From NCBI GenBank assembly GCA_026708035.1, contig JAPOVQ010000011.1, forward strand, positions 50,510 to 114,509: 64,000 bases of DNA. Direction: 5' to 3'. Below are positions 16,182 through 27,345 of the stretch, piece by piece; within the stretch, counting starts at the first letter, position 1; each line of letters opens with the position of its first letter. Below the pieces are notes generated by a model that was not told where the DNA came from, ran no database searches, and saw only the letters and a program-made list of their open reading frames with translations. The DNA comes from Chloroflexota bacterium. GTDB lineage: Bacteria > Chloroflexota > UBA11872. The position numbers and the translations under genes were made by a program.

Positions 16182-18452
16182 ATGGCGGAAACGAACGGCA
16201 ACTACAACGTCATAGGCACTCGACCCGTCCGGCACGACGGGGTCGACAAGGTCACCGGACGCGCGATCTACGGGGTCGACGCGCACATGCCGGGCATGCT
16301 GTGGGGCCAGGTGCTGCGCAGTCCGCACGCCCACGCGCGGATTCTCTCGATCGACACCTCCCGCGCCGAGGCGTTGGAGGGCGTTCACGCCGTCATGACC
16401 GCGGCCGACCTCCCCGATCCCGGGGCCGGCGTCGCCGAGGCCAACGAGTCGGGTCTCCAGAGCAAGCGTTACAAGAGCGCCAGCCTCTTGGCCCGCGACA
16501 AGGTGCTATTCGAGGGGCACCCGATCGCCGCCGTCGCCGCAACCAACAAGCACGTGGCCGAGGAAGCCCTGGACCTGATCGATGTCGAGTACGAGCTGTT
16601 GCCCGTGGTGCTCGACGTCCGCGAGGCCATGAAGCCCGACGCGCCGCTGCTGCTGGACGATCTCCATATGGACACCGGCGGCGAGCTGGCCGACGAACCG
16701 AGCAACGTCGCCTCGCGCACGATCCACGAGGAAGGCGACATTGAGGCGGGATTCGCCGCCGCCGACCGCGTGTTCGAGGGCGAATACACCATGTCCATGG
16801 TGCATCAGGGCTACATCGAGCCTCACAACGCCCTGGCCTATTGGAGTGCCGACGGGCACCTGCGCGTCGAATGCAGCTCGCAGGGGCAGTTCGGCATTCG
16901 CAGCGAGCTTGCCGACCACCTGCAATGGCCCATCTCCAAGATCAATGTCTTTCCGTCGGAGATCGGCGGCGGGTTCGGGGGCAAGACCACCATCTACCTC
17001 GAGCCGCTGGCGGCGGTGCTGTCCCGCAAGTCGGGGCGCCCGGTCAAGCTCACCATGAGCCGCTCCGACATCCTGCGCGCCACCGGTCCGGCGCCGGGCG
17101 GCTACGCCTGGGTCAAGATCGGCATCACCAACGAGGGACGGATCACGGCGGCGCAGGCCATGTTCGCCTTCGAGGCCGGCGGCTACCCGGGGTCCGCCGT
17201 CGGCGCGGCCTGCCTGTGCGCCTTCGGCCCCTACAAGCTGACGGATTTCCGCATCGACGGCTATGACGTGGTCGTCAACATGCCCAAGTCTCACGCGTAT
17301 CGGGCGCCGGGAGCGCCGCAGGGCGAGTTCGCCGTGGACAGCCTCGTCGACGAGATCTGCGAGGAGATGGGCTTCGATCCGCTGGCGTTCCGCGCCATGA
17401 ACGCGTCCGAGGAAGGCGATCTGCGCGCAAATGGCACGCGGTACCACTGCATCGGCAATCACGAGGTCATCGAGGCGGCGCGTACCTCGGATCACTGGCG
17501 CTCCCCCATCGGGTCGGCGCCCGGACGGCGCCGAGGGCGCGGCATCGCCTCGGGCTTTTGGATGAACGGCGGCGGCATGTCGACCGCCGTCGCCCAGCTG
17601 AACTCCGACGGCACCGTGACGCTGCGCGAAGGTTCCGTCGATATCGGCGGCACACGCACGTCGGTCGCCATGCAAGCCGCTGAGACGCTGGGTATTCCCG
17701 TCGAAGACGTCGACCCAATCGTGCCCGACACGGACAGCATCGCCTTCACGGGCGTGACCGGCGGCAGTCGCGTCACGTTTGCGACCGGCTGGGCGGCGAT
17801 CGAAGCCGCCCGCGATCTGCGAAAGAAGATGATCGACGGTCTGGCCGACCACTGGGACGTGGCCAGCGAATCCATCGTCGCCGACGAGGACGGCACGTTT
17901 CGCCAGAACGGCGAGACGGTGTCCTTCAAGGAAGCCGCCGGCATCCTCGACGGCGATGACCTGCGCCTGGTCGGCTCCGCCACGGTGGTGCCCGAAGGCT
18001 CCGGCAACACCTTCGCCATCCACATCGCGGACGTGGACGTGGACCTCGAGACCGGCAAGGTCGACGTGGTGCGCTATACGGCCATCCAGGACGCCGGAAC
18101 GGCCATCTACCCACCCTACGTGGAGGGGCAGATGGAAGGCGGCGTGGCGCAGGGCATCGGTTGGGCGCTCACCGAGGAATACGTCTACGACGACGAGGGC
18201 CACATGCGGAACGTGAGCTTGCTGGACTACCGCATGCCCACGACGCTGGACGTGCCGATGATCGAGAGCATCATCGTCGAGGTGCCGAATCCCGGCCATC
18301 CGTACGGCGCCCGAGGCGTCGGCGAGGTTCCCATCGTGCCGCCGCTGGCGGCGATCACCAACGCGATCGCCGACGCCACCGGCGCCCGCATGCGGGATCT
18401 GCCGGCTTCACCGCCCAAAGTCCAAGCGGCCGTCGCCGCGCTGGATTCATAA
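16182..18452 (+). CDS. Molybdo-hydroxylase large molybdopterin-binding subunit, copy 2
   Basis: A 756-residue paralogue of the subunit at 13443-15755, with the same layout: IGTRPVRHDGVDKVTG at the N-terminus, GGGFGGKTT, HAYRAPGAPQGEFAVD in the active-site loop and GVGEVPIVPP with the catalytic Glu. Long stretches are near-identical to copy 1, implying tandem duplication followed by divergence. It probably shares the single medium and small subunits, giving two enzymes of different substrate range. The ATG at 16182 is preceded by AGGAGG at 16168-16173, a strong ribosome site. Confidence 0.9.
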   Translation: MAETNGNYNVIGTRPVRHDGVDKVTGRAIYGVDAHMPGMLWGQVLRSPHAHARILSIDTSRAEALEGVHAVMTAADLPDPGAGVAEANESGLQSKRYKSASLLARDKVLFEGHPIAAVAATNKHVAEEALDLIDVEYELLPVVLDVREAMKPDAPLLLDDLHMDTGGELADEPSNVASRTIHEEGDIEAGFAAADRVFEGEYTMSMVHQGYIEPHNALAYWSADGHLRVECSSQGQFGIRSELADHLQWPISKINVFPSEIGGGFGGKTTIYLEPLAAVLSRKSGRPVKLTMSRSDILRATGPAPGGYAWVKIGITNEGRITAAQAMFAFEAGGYPGSAVGAACLCAFGPYKLTDFRIDGYDVVVNMPKSHAYRAPGAPQGEFAVDSLVDEICEEMGFDPLAFRAMNASEEGDLRANGTRYHCIGNHEVIEAARTSDHWRSPIGSAPGRRRGRGIASGFWMNGGGMSTAVAQLNSDGTVTLREGSVDIGGTRTSVAMQAAETLGIPVEDVDPIVPDTDSIAFTGVTGGSRVTFATGWAAIEAARDLRKKMIDGLADHWDVASESIVADEDGTFRQNGETVSFKEAAGILDGDDLRLVGSATVVPEGSGNTFAIHIADVDVDLETGKVDVVRYTAIQDAGTAIYPPYVEGQMEGGVAQGIGWALTEEYVYDDEGHMRNVSLLDYRMPTTLDVPMIESIIVEVPNPGHPYGARGVGEVPIVPPLAAITNAIADATGARMRDLPASPPKVQAAVAALDS

Positions 18453-18518
18453 GGCGGCGCGGCGGCGACATCGCTCACGCCGGACACCCGTAAGCCCCGA
18501 ACGCGCTAGGCTGCGTCC

Positions 18519-20285
18519 GTGACGTTCTTGCGTCGACTGCACGTCTTCCTACGCGGGCAGCACCGCCTCATGGCGGCGACGATCGCCTTTGGCATCGTGT
18601 TCGCGGGCGCCGGGCTTGTCGCCCCTCTCCTCGTACGCCAGATCCTTGTCTGGCATGCCGAAGGCGCCGTCGAGACCGGCGCGCTCAGCATCATCATCGT
18701 GGTGCTGGTTGGGTCGTTCGTGCTCCGGGCGGTGGGACGCTACGGCTACGGCGCCATTTCGCACATCGTGGCGTATCGCGCCCAGCACCTGATGCTGGTC
18801 ACGCTCTATCGACACATCCAGTCACTCCCCCACCGCTTCTTCGAGCAGCGGCGCACCGGCAACCTCATCTCGCGCGCGGTCGGAGACGTTGAAGCCGTCG
18901 AGGACTTCATCGCCCACGGCATTCCGGAGGCGACGCTCGCCGCGACCATCCCAACCGCAATGGTCATCGCCCTGGGGATCATTAATTGGCAACTGATGCT
19001 CATCAGCCTCATTCCCATGCCGCTGATTCTGCTGCTCACCTGGTTCGTGATGCCCCGACTGCGAACCCGGTGGGGAAACGTGCGCCAGCACATGGCGGAA
19101 ATAACCGGCGCGGTTGCCGAGGGCATTTCAGGATTCGCCGTGGTGAAGGCCTTCGGCCGCGAGCCCGAGCGCCGGGCTGAAATCGACCGCGCCGGCGCCC
19201 GGTTCCGCGACACCATCGTGCGCACCCAGGCGCTCACGCTGATCCCGGTCGGCGTGCTGGAGATCATCGCCGGACTCGGGCTGGTGCTCATCGTGGCCGT
19301 CGGCGGCAACTGGACGCTCGAGGGCATCGTGCCCGTGGCCGACCTGTTCGTGTTCGTGGTGTATCTGGGGATGATCTACCAGCCGATCATCCAGGTGGCG
19401 GCCATCGGCGAGGACATTCAGAAGGCCATCGCCAGCACCGATCGTATCTTTGCGTTGCTCGATGTGCGCAGCAACATCGTGGACCGGCCCAACGCCCGTC
19501 CGCCCGAGAATCCTCGCTGGACGGTGCAGTTCGACCAGGTGGAGTTTGCCTACGACCGCGGCGCCCCCGTGCTGCACGGCGTGGACTTCACCGTTCCCGA
19601 GGGATCGCTCGTGGCGCTCGTGGGACCCACGGGTGCGGGCAAGACCACCTGCACCAGCCTGATCCCGCGCTTCTACGACATTGACGGCGGCGCCGTGCGC
19701 ATTAGCGGCGTGGACGTGCGCGACCTGCCGATCGACTGGCTGCGATCCAACATCTCGATGGTGCTGCAGGACGTCTTTCTGTTCGAGGGAAGCATCTGGG
19801 ACAACATCGCCTTCGGGCGACCCGGCGCGACCGACGCCGAGATTTTGGCAGCCGCGCGGGCGGCCAACGTCGATGAGTTCGCCGAGCGTCTGCCCGGCGG
19901 CTACGACGCCCGGGTCGGCGAGCGCGGCGTGCGCCTGTCCGGCGGCCAGCAGCAGCGTATTTCCATCGCCCGGTCGATTCTCAAAGACGCCCCGATCCTC
20001 ATCCTCGACGAGGCGACCTCATCGGTGGACACCGAGACGGAGGGCCTGATCCAGGAGTCGCTGTCCCAGCTGACCAAGGGCCGCACGACGATCGTCATCG
20101 CCCACCGGCTCTCCACCGTGCGCAGCGCCGACCACATCGTCGGATTGGCCGACGGGCGGGTGGCCGAAACGGGCTCACACGACGAGCTCCTGGCCCAGGG
20201 CGGCTGGTACGCCCGCATGTACGAGATTCAGGCAGGCACGGCGCTCTGGCAGATCGGCGAGCGGAAAGCCGTGCCGCAGGCATGA
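18519..20285 (+). CDS. ABC exporter, fused membrane and ATPase domains (MsbA/MdlB type)
   Basis: The 588-residue product has an N-terminal six-helix exporter domain (about residues 18-300, including RRTGNLISRAVGDVEAVEDF, typical of the coupling region). The C-terminal ATPase has Walker A GPTGAGKTT, Q-loop VLQDVFLFEGSI, signature LSGGQQQR, Walker B ILILDEATSSVD and switch AHRLSTV. As a half-transporter it should dimerise and export lipids, peptides or drugs; the substrate cannot be read from sequence. Start is GTG at 18519, 66 bp after the preceding stop. The following SDR gene is 37 bp downstream on the same strand. Confidence 0.9.
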   Translation: MTFLRRLHVFLRGQHRLMAATIAFGIVFAGAGLVAPLLVRQILVWHAEGAVETGALSIIIVVLVGSFVLRAVGRYGYGAISHIVAYRAQHLMLVTLYRHIQSLPHRFFEQRRTGNLISRAVGDVEAVEDFIAHGIPEATLAATIPTAMVIALGIINWQLMLISLIPMPLILLLTWFVMPRLRTRWGNVRQHMAEITGAVAEGISGFAVVKAFGREPERRAEIDRAGARFRDTIVRTQALTLIPVGVLEIIAGLGLVLIVAVGGNWTLEGIVPVADLFVFVVYLGMIYQPIIQVAAIGEDIQKAIASTDRIFALLDVRSNIVDRPNARPPENPRWTVQFDQVEFAYDRGAPVLHGVDFTVPEGSLVALVGPTGAGKTTCTSLIPRFYDIDGGAVRISGVDVRDLPIDWLRSNISMVLQDVFLFEGSIWDNIAFGRPGATDAEILAAARAANVDEFAERLPGGYDARVGERGVRLSGGQQQRISIARSILKDAPILILDEATSSVDTETEGLIQESLSQLTKGRTTIVIAHRLSTVRSADHIVGLADGRVAETGSHDELLAQGGWYARMYEIQAGTALWQIGERKAVPQA

Positions 20286-20322
20286 CGCAGGTGACCGTGA
20301 CTGCCTTCGCGGGGAGGAATCA

Positions 20323-21081
20323 ATGAGCGATCTCTCAGGACGCGCGGCCGTGGTCACCGGCGCAGGCACGGGAATCGGCGTCGGAATTGCCCGGCGTCTC
20401 GCCGAGCACGGGGCACGGGTCGTCGTTTCGGCGTCGGGCAGCATCGAGGGCGCCGAGCGCCTGGCGGCCGAGCTTCGCAGTCAGGGCGCCGACGTGCGCG
20501 CGGTGCAGTCGGACTTTCGACAGGCGGCGAACGCCGCGCACGTCGTCGAGCACGCCTTGGACGCCTTCGGCCAGGTCGACATCCTGGTGAACAACGCCGG
20601 CCGCACCATGGTCAAGGACTTTGCCGACTGCGACGAGCAGGACTGGGACGACCTGTTCAACGTCAACATCAAGTCCATGTTCGTGACCTGCCAGGCCGCG
20701 CTCCCGGGCATGCTCGAGCGCGGCTTCGGCCGCATCATCAACATCAGCTCGGTGCACTCGCAGGTGCACGCGCCCGGATATGTCATCTACTCGGCCACCA
20801 AGGGCGCCATCAACGAATTCACCCGCAACCTGGCCATCGACATCAGGCGCGACAACATCACGGCGAACGTCATCGCCCCAGGGGCCATCCACGTCGAGCG
20901 GTACGAGCGGGAAAACGTGGACGAGTCGAACATGATTCGCGGCATCCCGTCGGCGTCCGTGGGTACACCCGCCGACATCGCCGGGGCGGCGGCATTTCTG
21001 GCATCCGAGGATGCCCGCTATGTGAACGGCGCGGTGCTGTTCGTCGACGGCGGCCTGACGGCGCGCATGAGCATCGAGTAA
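20323..21081 (+). CDS. Short-chain dehydrogenase/reductase (classical SDR)
   Basis: A 252-residue NAD(P)-dependent oxidoreductase with TGAGTGIGVGIA (cofactor-binding TGxxxGxG), NNAGR, the catalytic serine in NISSVHS and the active-site YSATK (YxxxK). The ending FLASEDARYVNGAVLFVDGG is typical of FabG-like/glucose-dehydrogenase-like SDRs. A strong GGGGAGGAA ribosome site precedes ATG at 20323. The substrate is unknown. About 220 bp of sequence without a gene follows before pntAA. Confidence 0.92.
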   Translation: MSDLSGRAAVVTGAGTGIGVGIARRLAEHGARVVVSASGSIEGAERLAAELRSQGADVRAVQSDFRQAANAAHVVEHALDAFGQVDILVNNAGRTMVKDFADCDEQDWDDLFNVNIKSMFVTCQAALPGMLERGFGRIINISSVHSQVHAPGYVIYSATKGAINEFTRNLAIDIRRDNITANVIAPGAIHVERYERENVDESNMIRGIPSASVGTPADIAGAAAFLASEDARYVNGAVLFVDGGLTARMSIE

Positions 21082-21300
21082 TACCGACGCGTCCGGTAGA
21101 AAACGGTACATCTCGGGCGGCGACTGTCGCGTAGCATTGGGTAGCTCCTAAAGGCTCACCCGAAGCGAGGCCCCGACGACGCCAGACACCGGCTACACAC
21201 GCGATGGCTCTACGGCCAGTATCGGTGTATCGGGTTTGGCGTTTAAGCATGCGGTCAACACCGCATTCGCCCGGTCGCGGACGCCCGCGCATTTGCATCC

Positions 21301-22467
21301 ATGAGCCTCCGGATCGTCGTTCCGCGTGAGTTGCGCCCACGCGAGGCGCGGGTGGCGCTCGTGCCCGATGCGGTCGCCCAGCTTGTAGACGAGGGGTTTT
21401 CCGTCGCGATCGAGCACCGCGCCGGAGTCCGATCTTTCGCCGACGACGACGCCTATGCGGCCAGCGGGGCTGCGGTCATTGCCGATCGAGCCGCGCTGCT
21501 GCGCGAGGCCGATGTCGTGCTCAGCGTCCGTGGACTGGGCGGGGACGACGACCAGTCGTTCGCACGCGATCTGGCGAGCGCCCCCAGCGGCGCGGCGGTC
21601 GTCGGCCTGCTCGATCCCTACGACCACGAGGACCGAATCCGGTCGCTGGCCGATCACGGCGTCCTGGCGTTCGCGCTCGAGCGCATGCCGCGCATCACCC
21701 GAGCGCAGAGCATGGACGTCCTCAGCTCGATGTCGACCATCACCGGCTATCAGGCGGCTCTGCTGGCCGCGCGGGCCTCGCCCCGCATGTTTCCCCTGCT
21801 GATGACCGCCGCCGGGACGCTGGCCGCGGCCCGCGTGCTGGTCCTAGGGGCGGGTGTGGCCGGCTTGCAGGCCATTGCGACCGCCCGGCGCCTCGGCGCC
21901 GTGGTTCAGGCCTATGACGTGCGCCCCGACGTTCGCGAGCAAGTCGAGAGCCTCGGCGCCACGTTCGTCTCGTTCGGTGGCGAGCACACTGGCGCCACCG
22001 CCGGTGGCTACGCCATCGAGCAATCCGAGGCCTTCTATGCCCGTGAGCGGGAAATGCTGGCCGATGCGCTGCGTGAGGTGGACGTTGCCATCACCACGGC
22101 GCTGGTGCTCGGACGACGCGCCCCGACGCTTATCACCGCCGCCGCCGTGGCCGGCATGCGCCCGGGATCGGTCATCGTCGACCTGGCCGCGGAGCGCGGG
22201 GGCAACTGCGAGCTGAGCGAGCCGGGTGAATCCGTGGTGCGCCACGGCGTGTCGATTGCCGCGCCGCTCGACCTGGCGTCGACCGCGCCGGTGCACGCGA
22301 GCCAGATGTACGCCCGCAACATATCGACGTTTCTGCGTCACATTGCATCTCCGGACGGGCTAGCGCTCGATGATCAGGACGAGATCTTTCGCGAGACCCT
22401 GGTGACCCCAACTGCTCTCGTTCCTCAGGAGGCGCCCGTCGACGCGGCTCCGGTAGCGGGAAGCTAG
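21301..22467 (+). CDS. pntAA: NAD(P) transhydrogenase subunit alpha part 1 (NAD-binding)
   Basis: The NAD(H)-binding domain I of proton-pumping transhydrogenase, which couples proton entry to NADPH formation. The 388-residue product shows the alanine-dehydrogenase/PNT N-terminal domain (IVVPRELRPREARVALVPDAV), the RAQSMDVLSSMSTITGYQAAL segment and the Rossmann motif VLGAGVAGLQAIATARRLGA. It ends where domain II would begin, so alpha is split as in Rhodospirillum-type enzymes. The next gene's ATG follows its stop directly. Confidence 0.94.
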   Translation: MSLRIVVPRELRPREARVALVPDAVAQLVDEGFSVAIEHRAGVRSFADDDAYAASGAAVIADRAALLREADVVLSVRGLGGDDDQSFARDLASAPSGAAVVGLLDPYDHEDRIRSLADHGVLAFALERMPRITRAQSMDVLSSMSTITGYQAALLAARASPRMFPLLMTAAGTLAAARVLVLGAGVAGLQAIATARRLGAVVQAYDVRPDVREQVESLGATFVSFGGEHTGATAGGYAIEQSEAFYAREREMLADALREVDVAITTALVLGRRAPTLITAAAVAGMRPGSVIVDLAAERGGNCELSEPGESVVRHGVSIAAPLDLASTAPVHASQMYARNISTFLRHIASPDGLALDDQDEIFRETLVTPTALVPQEAPVDAAPVAGS

Positions 22468-22752
22468 ATGGAAGTCTTCATCCTTGCCCTCACGGTGTTC
22501 CTGCTCGCCGCGTTCATCGGGTTTGAAGTCATCACCAAGGTCCCGCCGACGCTCCACACGCCGCTCATGTCCGGCGCCAACGCGATTTCGGGAATCTCCA
22601 TCGTCGGAGCGATCATCGCCGCCGGCGCGCAACAGACTACGCTGGCCGCCGCCCTGGGCGTGGCGGCGCTAATCCTGGCCACCGTGAACGTGGTGGGCGG
22701 ATTCCTGGTCACGCACCGCATGCTCTCGATGTTCCGGTCGCGGAAGAAGTAG
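22468..22752 (+). CDS. pntAB: NAD(P) transhydrogenase subunit alpha part 2 (membrane)
   Basis: A 94-residue membrane protein with about three helices containing the family segment FIGFEVITKVPPTLHTPLMSGANAISG. It forms half of the proton channel with PntB. Start is ATG at 22468, directly after the pntAA TAG; pntB begins 3 bp after its stop. Confidence 0.95.
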   Translation: MEVFILALTVFLLAAFIGFEVITKVPPTLHTPLMSGANAISGISIVGAIIAAGAQQTTLAAALGVAALILATVNVVGGFLVTHRMLSMFRSRKK

Positions 22753-22755
22753 GGC

Positions 22756-24144
<1,389 letters not shown>

Positions 24145-24150
24145 CGAAAC

Positions 24151-27100
24151 CTACCCCGGCGCGGCCGCAACGCCCCACAGGCGCGCGGTGCCGTCGAAAG
24201 CGGCGCTGGCCACCAGGTCGCCGGCCGCGCTGAGCTGAACGCTCACGATCGGGGCGCCGTGCCCTTCGTGGACGTGCAGCGGCTCACCCGACGCCGTGTC
24301 CCACCAGCGCAGCGTGCCGCTGCGATGCCCGGAAACCAGCAACGCGGCAATGGGGCTGAACGCCACGGCCAACGTGCCGGACTCCGGGCTCTCGAGGCGC
24401 CGGATCGACGCGCCTTCCACGCCGTCCCACAGGATGACGGCGCCATCGTCGAGCGCTCCGGCGATCGGCCCGCCATTGTCGTGGATCGCGACCGCCCGCA
24501 CGGGCACGCCATCGGACGGCAACTGGACCGGCGTCAGATTGGGGATGTCCCAGAGGTAGACGAGGCCATCGATGTCGGAGCTGACCAGCCGATCCCCTGT
24601 AGGGCCGAATTGCAGCTGATCCACCAGCGTTGCATGCGCGGACAGCGAGGTCACCAGGCTCCATGTGGCGGTGTGCCAAATCCGGACGATGCCGTCGCTC
24701 CAGCCGGTTGCCAGCAGGCCGCCGTCCGGGCTGAACGCGACGGCGCCGATGGTTGCCTGTGGCAGCGCCTCCGGCGCAAAGCTGTCGACCGCGGCGACGC
24801 TCGACGTGTCCCACATGCGAAGCGGCGGACCGTCCGCCGAGCCGCCGCTGACGAGCCGCGACCCGTCAGGACTGAAGGCCAGCGCGTGCGCCAATCCAGT
24901 GTGGTAGTCAATGGACCCGGCGGTGGACCCGCTCGGAAGCCCCACCAGCGCAATGATTCCCACGGGATGCGATGCCGCCAGGAGCGTTGCGTCGCCTCGC
25001 AACGCAATGCGGGTGGCGTCGCCATATGCGCCGAGTCGATGCCGCAGCAGCCCGTCAGGCAGGCTCCACAGCGCAACGGCCAAATGCCTCACCGCGCACG
25101 CCAAGAACGCGCCGTCGGCGGTGACCGCCAGCGAACCCCGACTCACGGCGCCGGCCCGGTCCTGCAGATCCAGGAGCACCGCGCTGGTCACCGCGTCCCA
25201 CACGAGGACTCGCTCCGTGACGTCCGCGGCCGCGATCCACCTTCCATCCGGACCAAAGACCACGTCGTCCGCATCGAATCGGAGTCCGCTCAATGTGGTT
25301 TGGCGCGTCTGGCTCGCCAGGTCCCAAATGCCTACGGATCCGCCGGCCTCGGCAGCGGCCAGGAGTGTGCCGGCCGAATTGAACGCCAGCGCGCGAATCG
25401 GCCGTGTGGCGTCGCCGAAGGACGCCTCCGCCGTACCTTGCCGCACGTCCCAAATCGCGATGTTTCCATCGTCGCCGCCGGCGGCCAGCAACGGCCGCGC
25501 GGGATGGAAAGCCACGGCACGCGCGGCCGCCACCTCCGGCGCCAACTGCTGGACGGCAGCGCCATCGCTTCCTCGCCACACGCCGACCGACCCCGCGGCC
25601 TCGGTGGCGGCGACCAGGGCGCCGGCGGCGTCGATGGCCAAACTGGTGACCTCGGAGTCGAGCCGAGACGACCAGCGACGCATGCCGGTGGCGGCGTCCC
25701 AGGCGCTAAGCGTGCCGTCGGCGTGACCGCTGATCAGGACCCCGCCGCGGGCGACCAGCGCCGTGACCGCGGAACCGGTCGCAGCGTCGGCGCCGGTCGA
25801 CCAGCGCCGAATCTCGCGGCCCGACTGGCTGTCGAAGACGCTGATCAGGCCAATGCTGGAGCCAACGGCAATCTCTCGTTCCGGCAGCGCCGCCACCGCC
25901 TGGGCCTTCCCCAATCCGACGCGGTGAAGTTGGGCCAGACGGGCCAGGTTGTCCGCACGTATCGGTTCGCGGACGCCGGGAAGAGCCCGACTGCCACGAT
26001 CGAGCGGGAACCGCCCACCGGCATCCGCCACCCTCACTCCGGCTGGAGCCGGCGTCGGTGTCGCCGTCGTCGGCTCCGGCGTCGCTTGCGGGGCAGCAGT
26101 GGGCGAGACGGTCGGCGTCGCGGTCGGCTCGGCCGGGATCTCCGGGACCACCTCGCGGATGATGGTTCGCGTAACGGGAACCTCACGCACGACGTCGCGT
26201 GTCACGACGCGATCCACCGTGACCACCTTGACCACTTCCTGCGGCAGCAGGCGCTCCACCTGCACCAGCGGCTGCCGACGGGTAGCCAGCACGCCTATCG
26301 CCGCGGCCCCGGCGGCGGCAACGGCTCCACCCAGAGCCGTCGTGGAGACCGCGAGGAGCAGCTGACGGCGCGAAACGGCGCCTCCGGACGCCTCCCGCTG
26401 CCGACGCGGTCCGGCGCGAAACCGGTCGCTTGCGGGCGCCGGCGCCGCCGCGGCAAGCGCACGCTCCGTGGCCTGAATGTCCTCAATCCGCGCGCGCACC
26501 TCGTCGGCCGTCGGGGGCCGGGCGTCGGGATCCTTGGCCAGCAGGTGGAGCATCAGCTCCTCGACAACCGGCGGCACGTCGTCGCGATGCGACGCCAGTG
26601 GCGGCACGGACGCCCGCCGATGCAGGTCAAGCACCGCCAGTGGGGTGTCGGCGCGAAACGGCGGTACGCCGGTCAGCAGCTCGAACAACACGGTTCCCAG
26701 CGAGTACAGGTCGGCCTGGGCGGTGGCGCGGCGTCCGGCTGCGCGCTCGGGCGCGATGTAGGCCGTCGCGCCCGACGGGTCGAGCTCATGCTGCGGGGCC
26801 GTGCCGGCGTCGAGGATCTTGATCTGGCCGTGTTCGAGCTTGACGTTGTCCGGGGTCAGATTGCGGTGGGACAGCCCCTGCCCATGCATCGCCGCCAGGC
26901 CAGCCGCAATCGACTTCGTGATTTCGAGCGCTTCGGTCACATTGACCGGGCCGCGAGCTTCCAGGTATTGCCGCAGCGTCAGACCGCCGGCCAGCTCCAT
27001 GACGACGCACCAGCGACCGTCGACGTCTTCGGCGCGGTGGACCTGCGCCACACAGGGATGCTCGATGCGCCGGGCACGCTCGGCCTCGCGCAACAGTTGC

Positions 27101-27261
27101 GCCATCAGCTCCCGACGCTGCGCCAGATGTTCGTGGACGACGAGCACCGCCACGTCGCCGCTGCCATCGGAACGGGCGGCGCGGAACACCGTGCCGCGTG
27201 GGCCGGCGCCAATGCTCACGCCGCGCTCGAGGCCCTCGAGCGGCGGCCAGGCGTCAATCAC
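24151..27261 (-). CDS. Membrane-anchored pseudokinase with fourteen WD40-like repeats
   Basis: The 1036-residue product has a PknB-like kinase fold at residues ~10-265, with a glycine-rich loop GAGPRGTVF. Catalytic positions are altered: the VAIK lysine is Leu40 (DVAVLVV), HRDLKPEN reads HRNLTPDN (Asp to Asn134, Lys to Thr136), and DFG reads DAG (151-153). One membrane helix lies at ~300-325, followed by a Pro/Thr-rich linker. I count about 14 WD-type repeat ends (VFDSQSG, AWDAATG, IWDVRQG, IWDLASQ, VWDAVTS, MWDTSSV, LWDIPNL, LWDGVEG, WWDTASG and others), enough for two seven-bladed propellers. Start is GTG at 27261. A sensing or scaffold role is inferred; phosphotransfer is doubtful. Confidence 0.85.
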   Translation of the reverse strand: MIDAWPPLEGLERGVSIGAGPRGTVFRAARSDGSGDVAVLVVHEHLAQRRELMAQLLREAERARRIEHPCVAQVHRAEDVDGRWCVVMELAGGLTLRQYLEARGPVNVTEALEITKSIAAGLAAMHGQGLSHRNLTPDNVKLEHGQIKILDAGTAPQHELDPSGATAYIAPERAAGRRATAQADLYSLGTVLFELLTGVPPFRADTPLAVLDLHRRASVPPLASHRDDVPPVVEELMLHLLAKDPDARPPTADEVRARIEDIQATERALAAAAPAPASDRFRAGPRRQREASGGAVSRRQLLLAVSTTALGGAVAAAGAAAIGVLATRRQPLVQVERLLPQEVVKVVTVDRVVTRDVVREVPVTRTIIREVVPEIPAEPTATPTVSPTAAPQATPEPTTATPTPAPAGVRVADAGGRFPLDRGSRALPGVREPIRADNLARLAQLHRVGLGKAQAVAALPEREIAVGSSIGLISVFDSQSGREIRRWSTGADAATGSAVTALVARGGVLISGHADGTLSAWDAATGMRRWSSRLDSEVTSLAIDAAGALVAATEAAGSVGVWRGSDGAAVQQLAPEVAAARAVAFHPARPLLAAGGDDGNIAIWDVRQGTAEASFGDATRPIRALAFNSAGTLLAAAEAGGSVGIWDLASQTRQTTLSGLRFDADDVVFGPDGRWIAAADVTERVLVWDAVTSAVLLDLQDRAGAVSRGSLAVTADGAFLACAVRHLAVALWSLPDGLLRHRLGAYGDATRIALRGDATLLAASHPVGIIALVGLPSGSTAGSIDYHTGLAHALAFSPDGSRLVSGGSADGPPLRMWDTSSVAAVDSFAPEALPQATIGAVAFSPDGGLLATGWSDGIVRIWHTATWSLVTSLSAHATLVDQLQFGPTGDRLVSSDIDGLVYLWDIPNLTPVQLPSDGVPVRAVAIHDNGGPIAGALDDGAVILWDGVEGASIRRLESPESGTLAVAFSPIAALLVSGHRSGTLRWWDTASGEPLHVHEGHGAPIVSVQLSAAGDLVASAAFDGTARLWGVAAAPG

Positions 27262-27345
27262 GCCAGTGCCAGGCGCGTTGGTATTGGGGAGTCACAAGTT
27301 CCGATTGTAAAGGCGGCTTCACCAGCCGCCACGAAATCGCGCGCG

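Noticed and set aside
13443..18452. Form I carbon monoxide dehydrogenase
   Set aside because: Neither large subunit has the AYxCSFR active-site loop; both read AYRAPG, so only a general molybdo-hydroxylase is supported.
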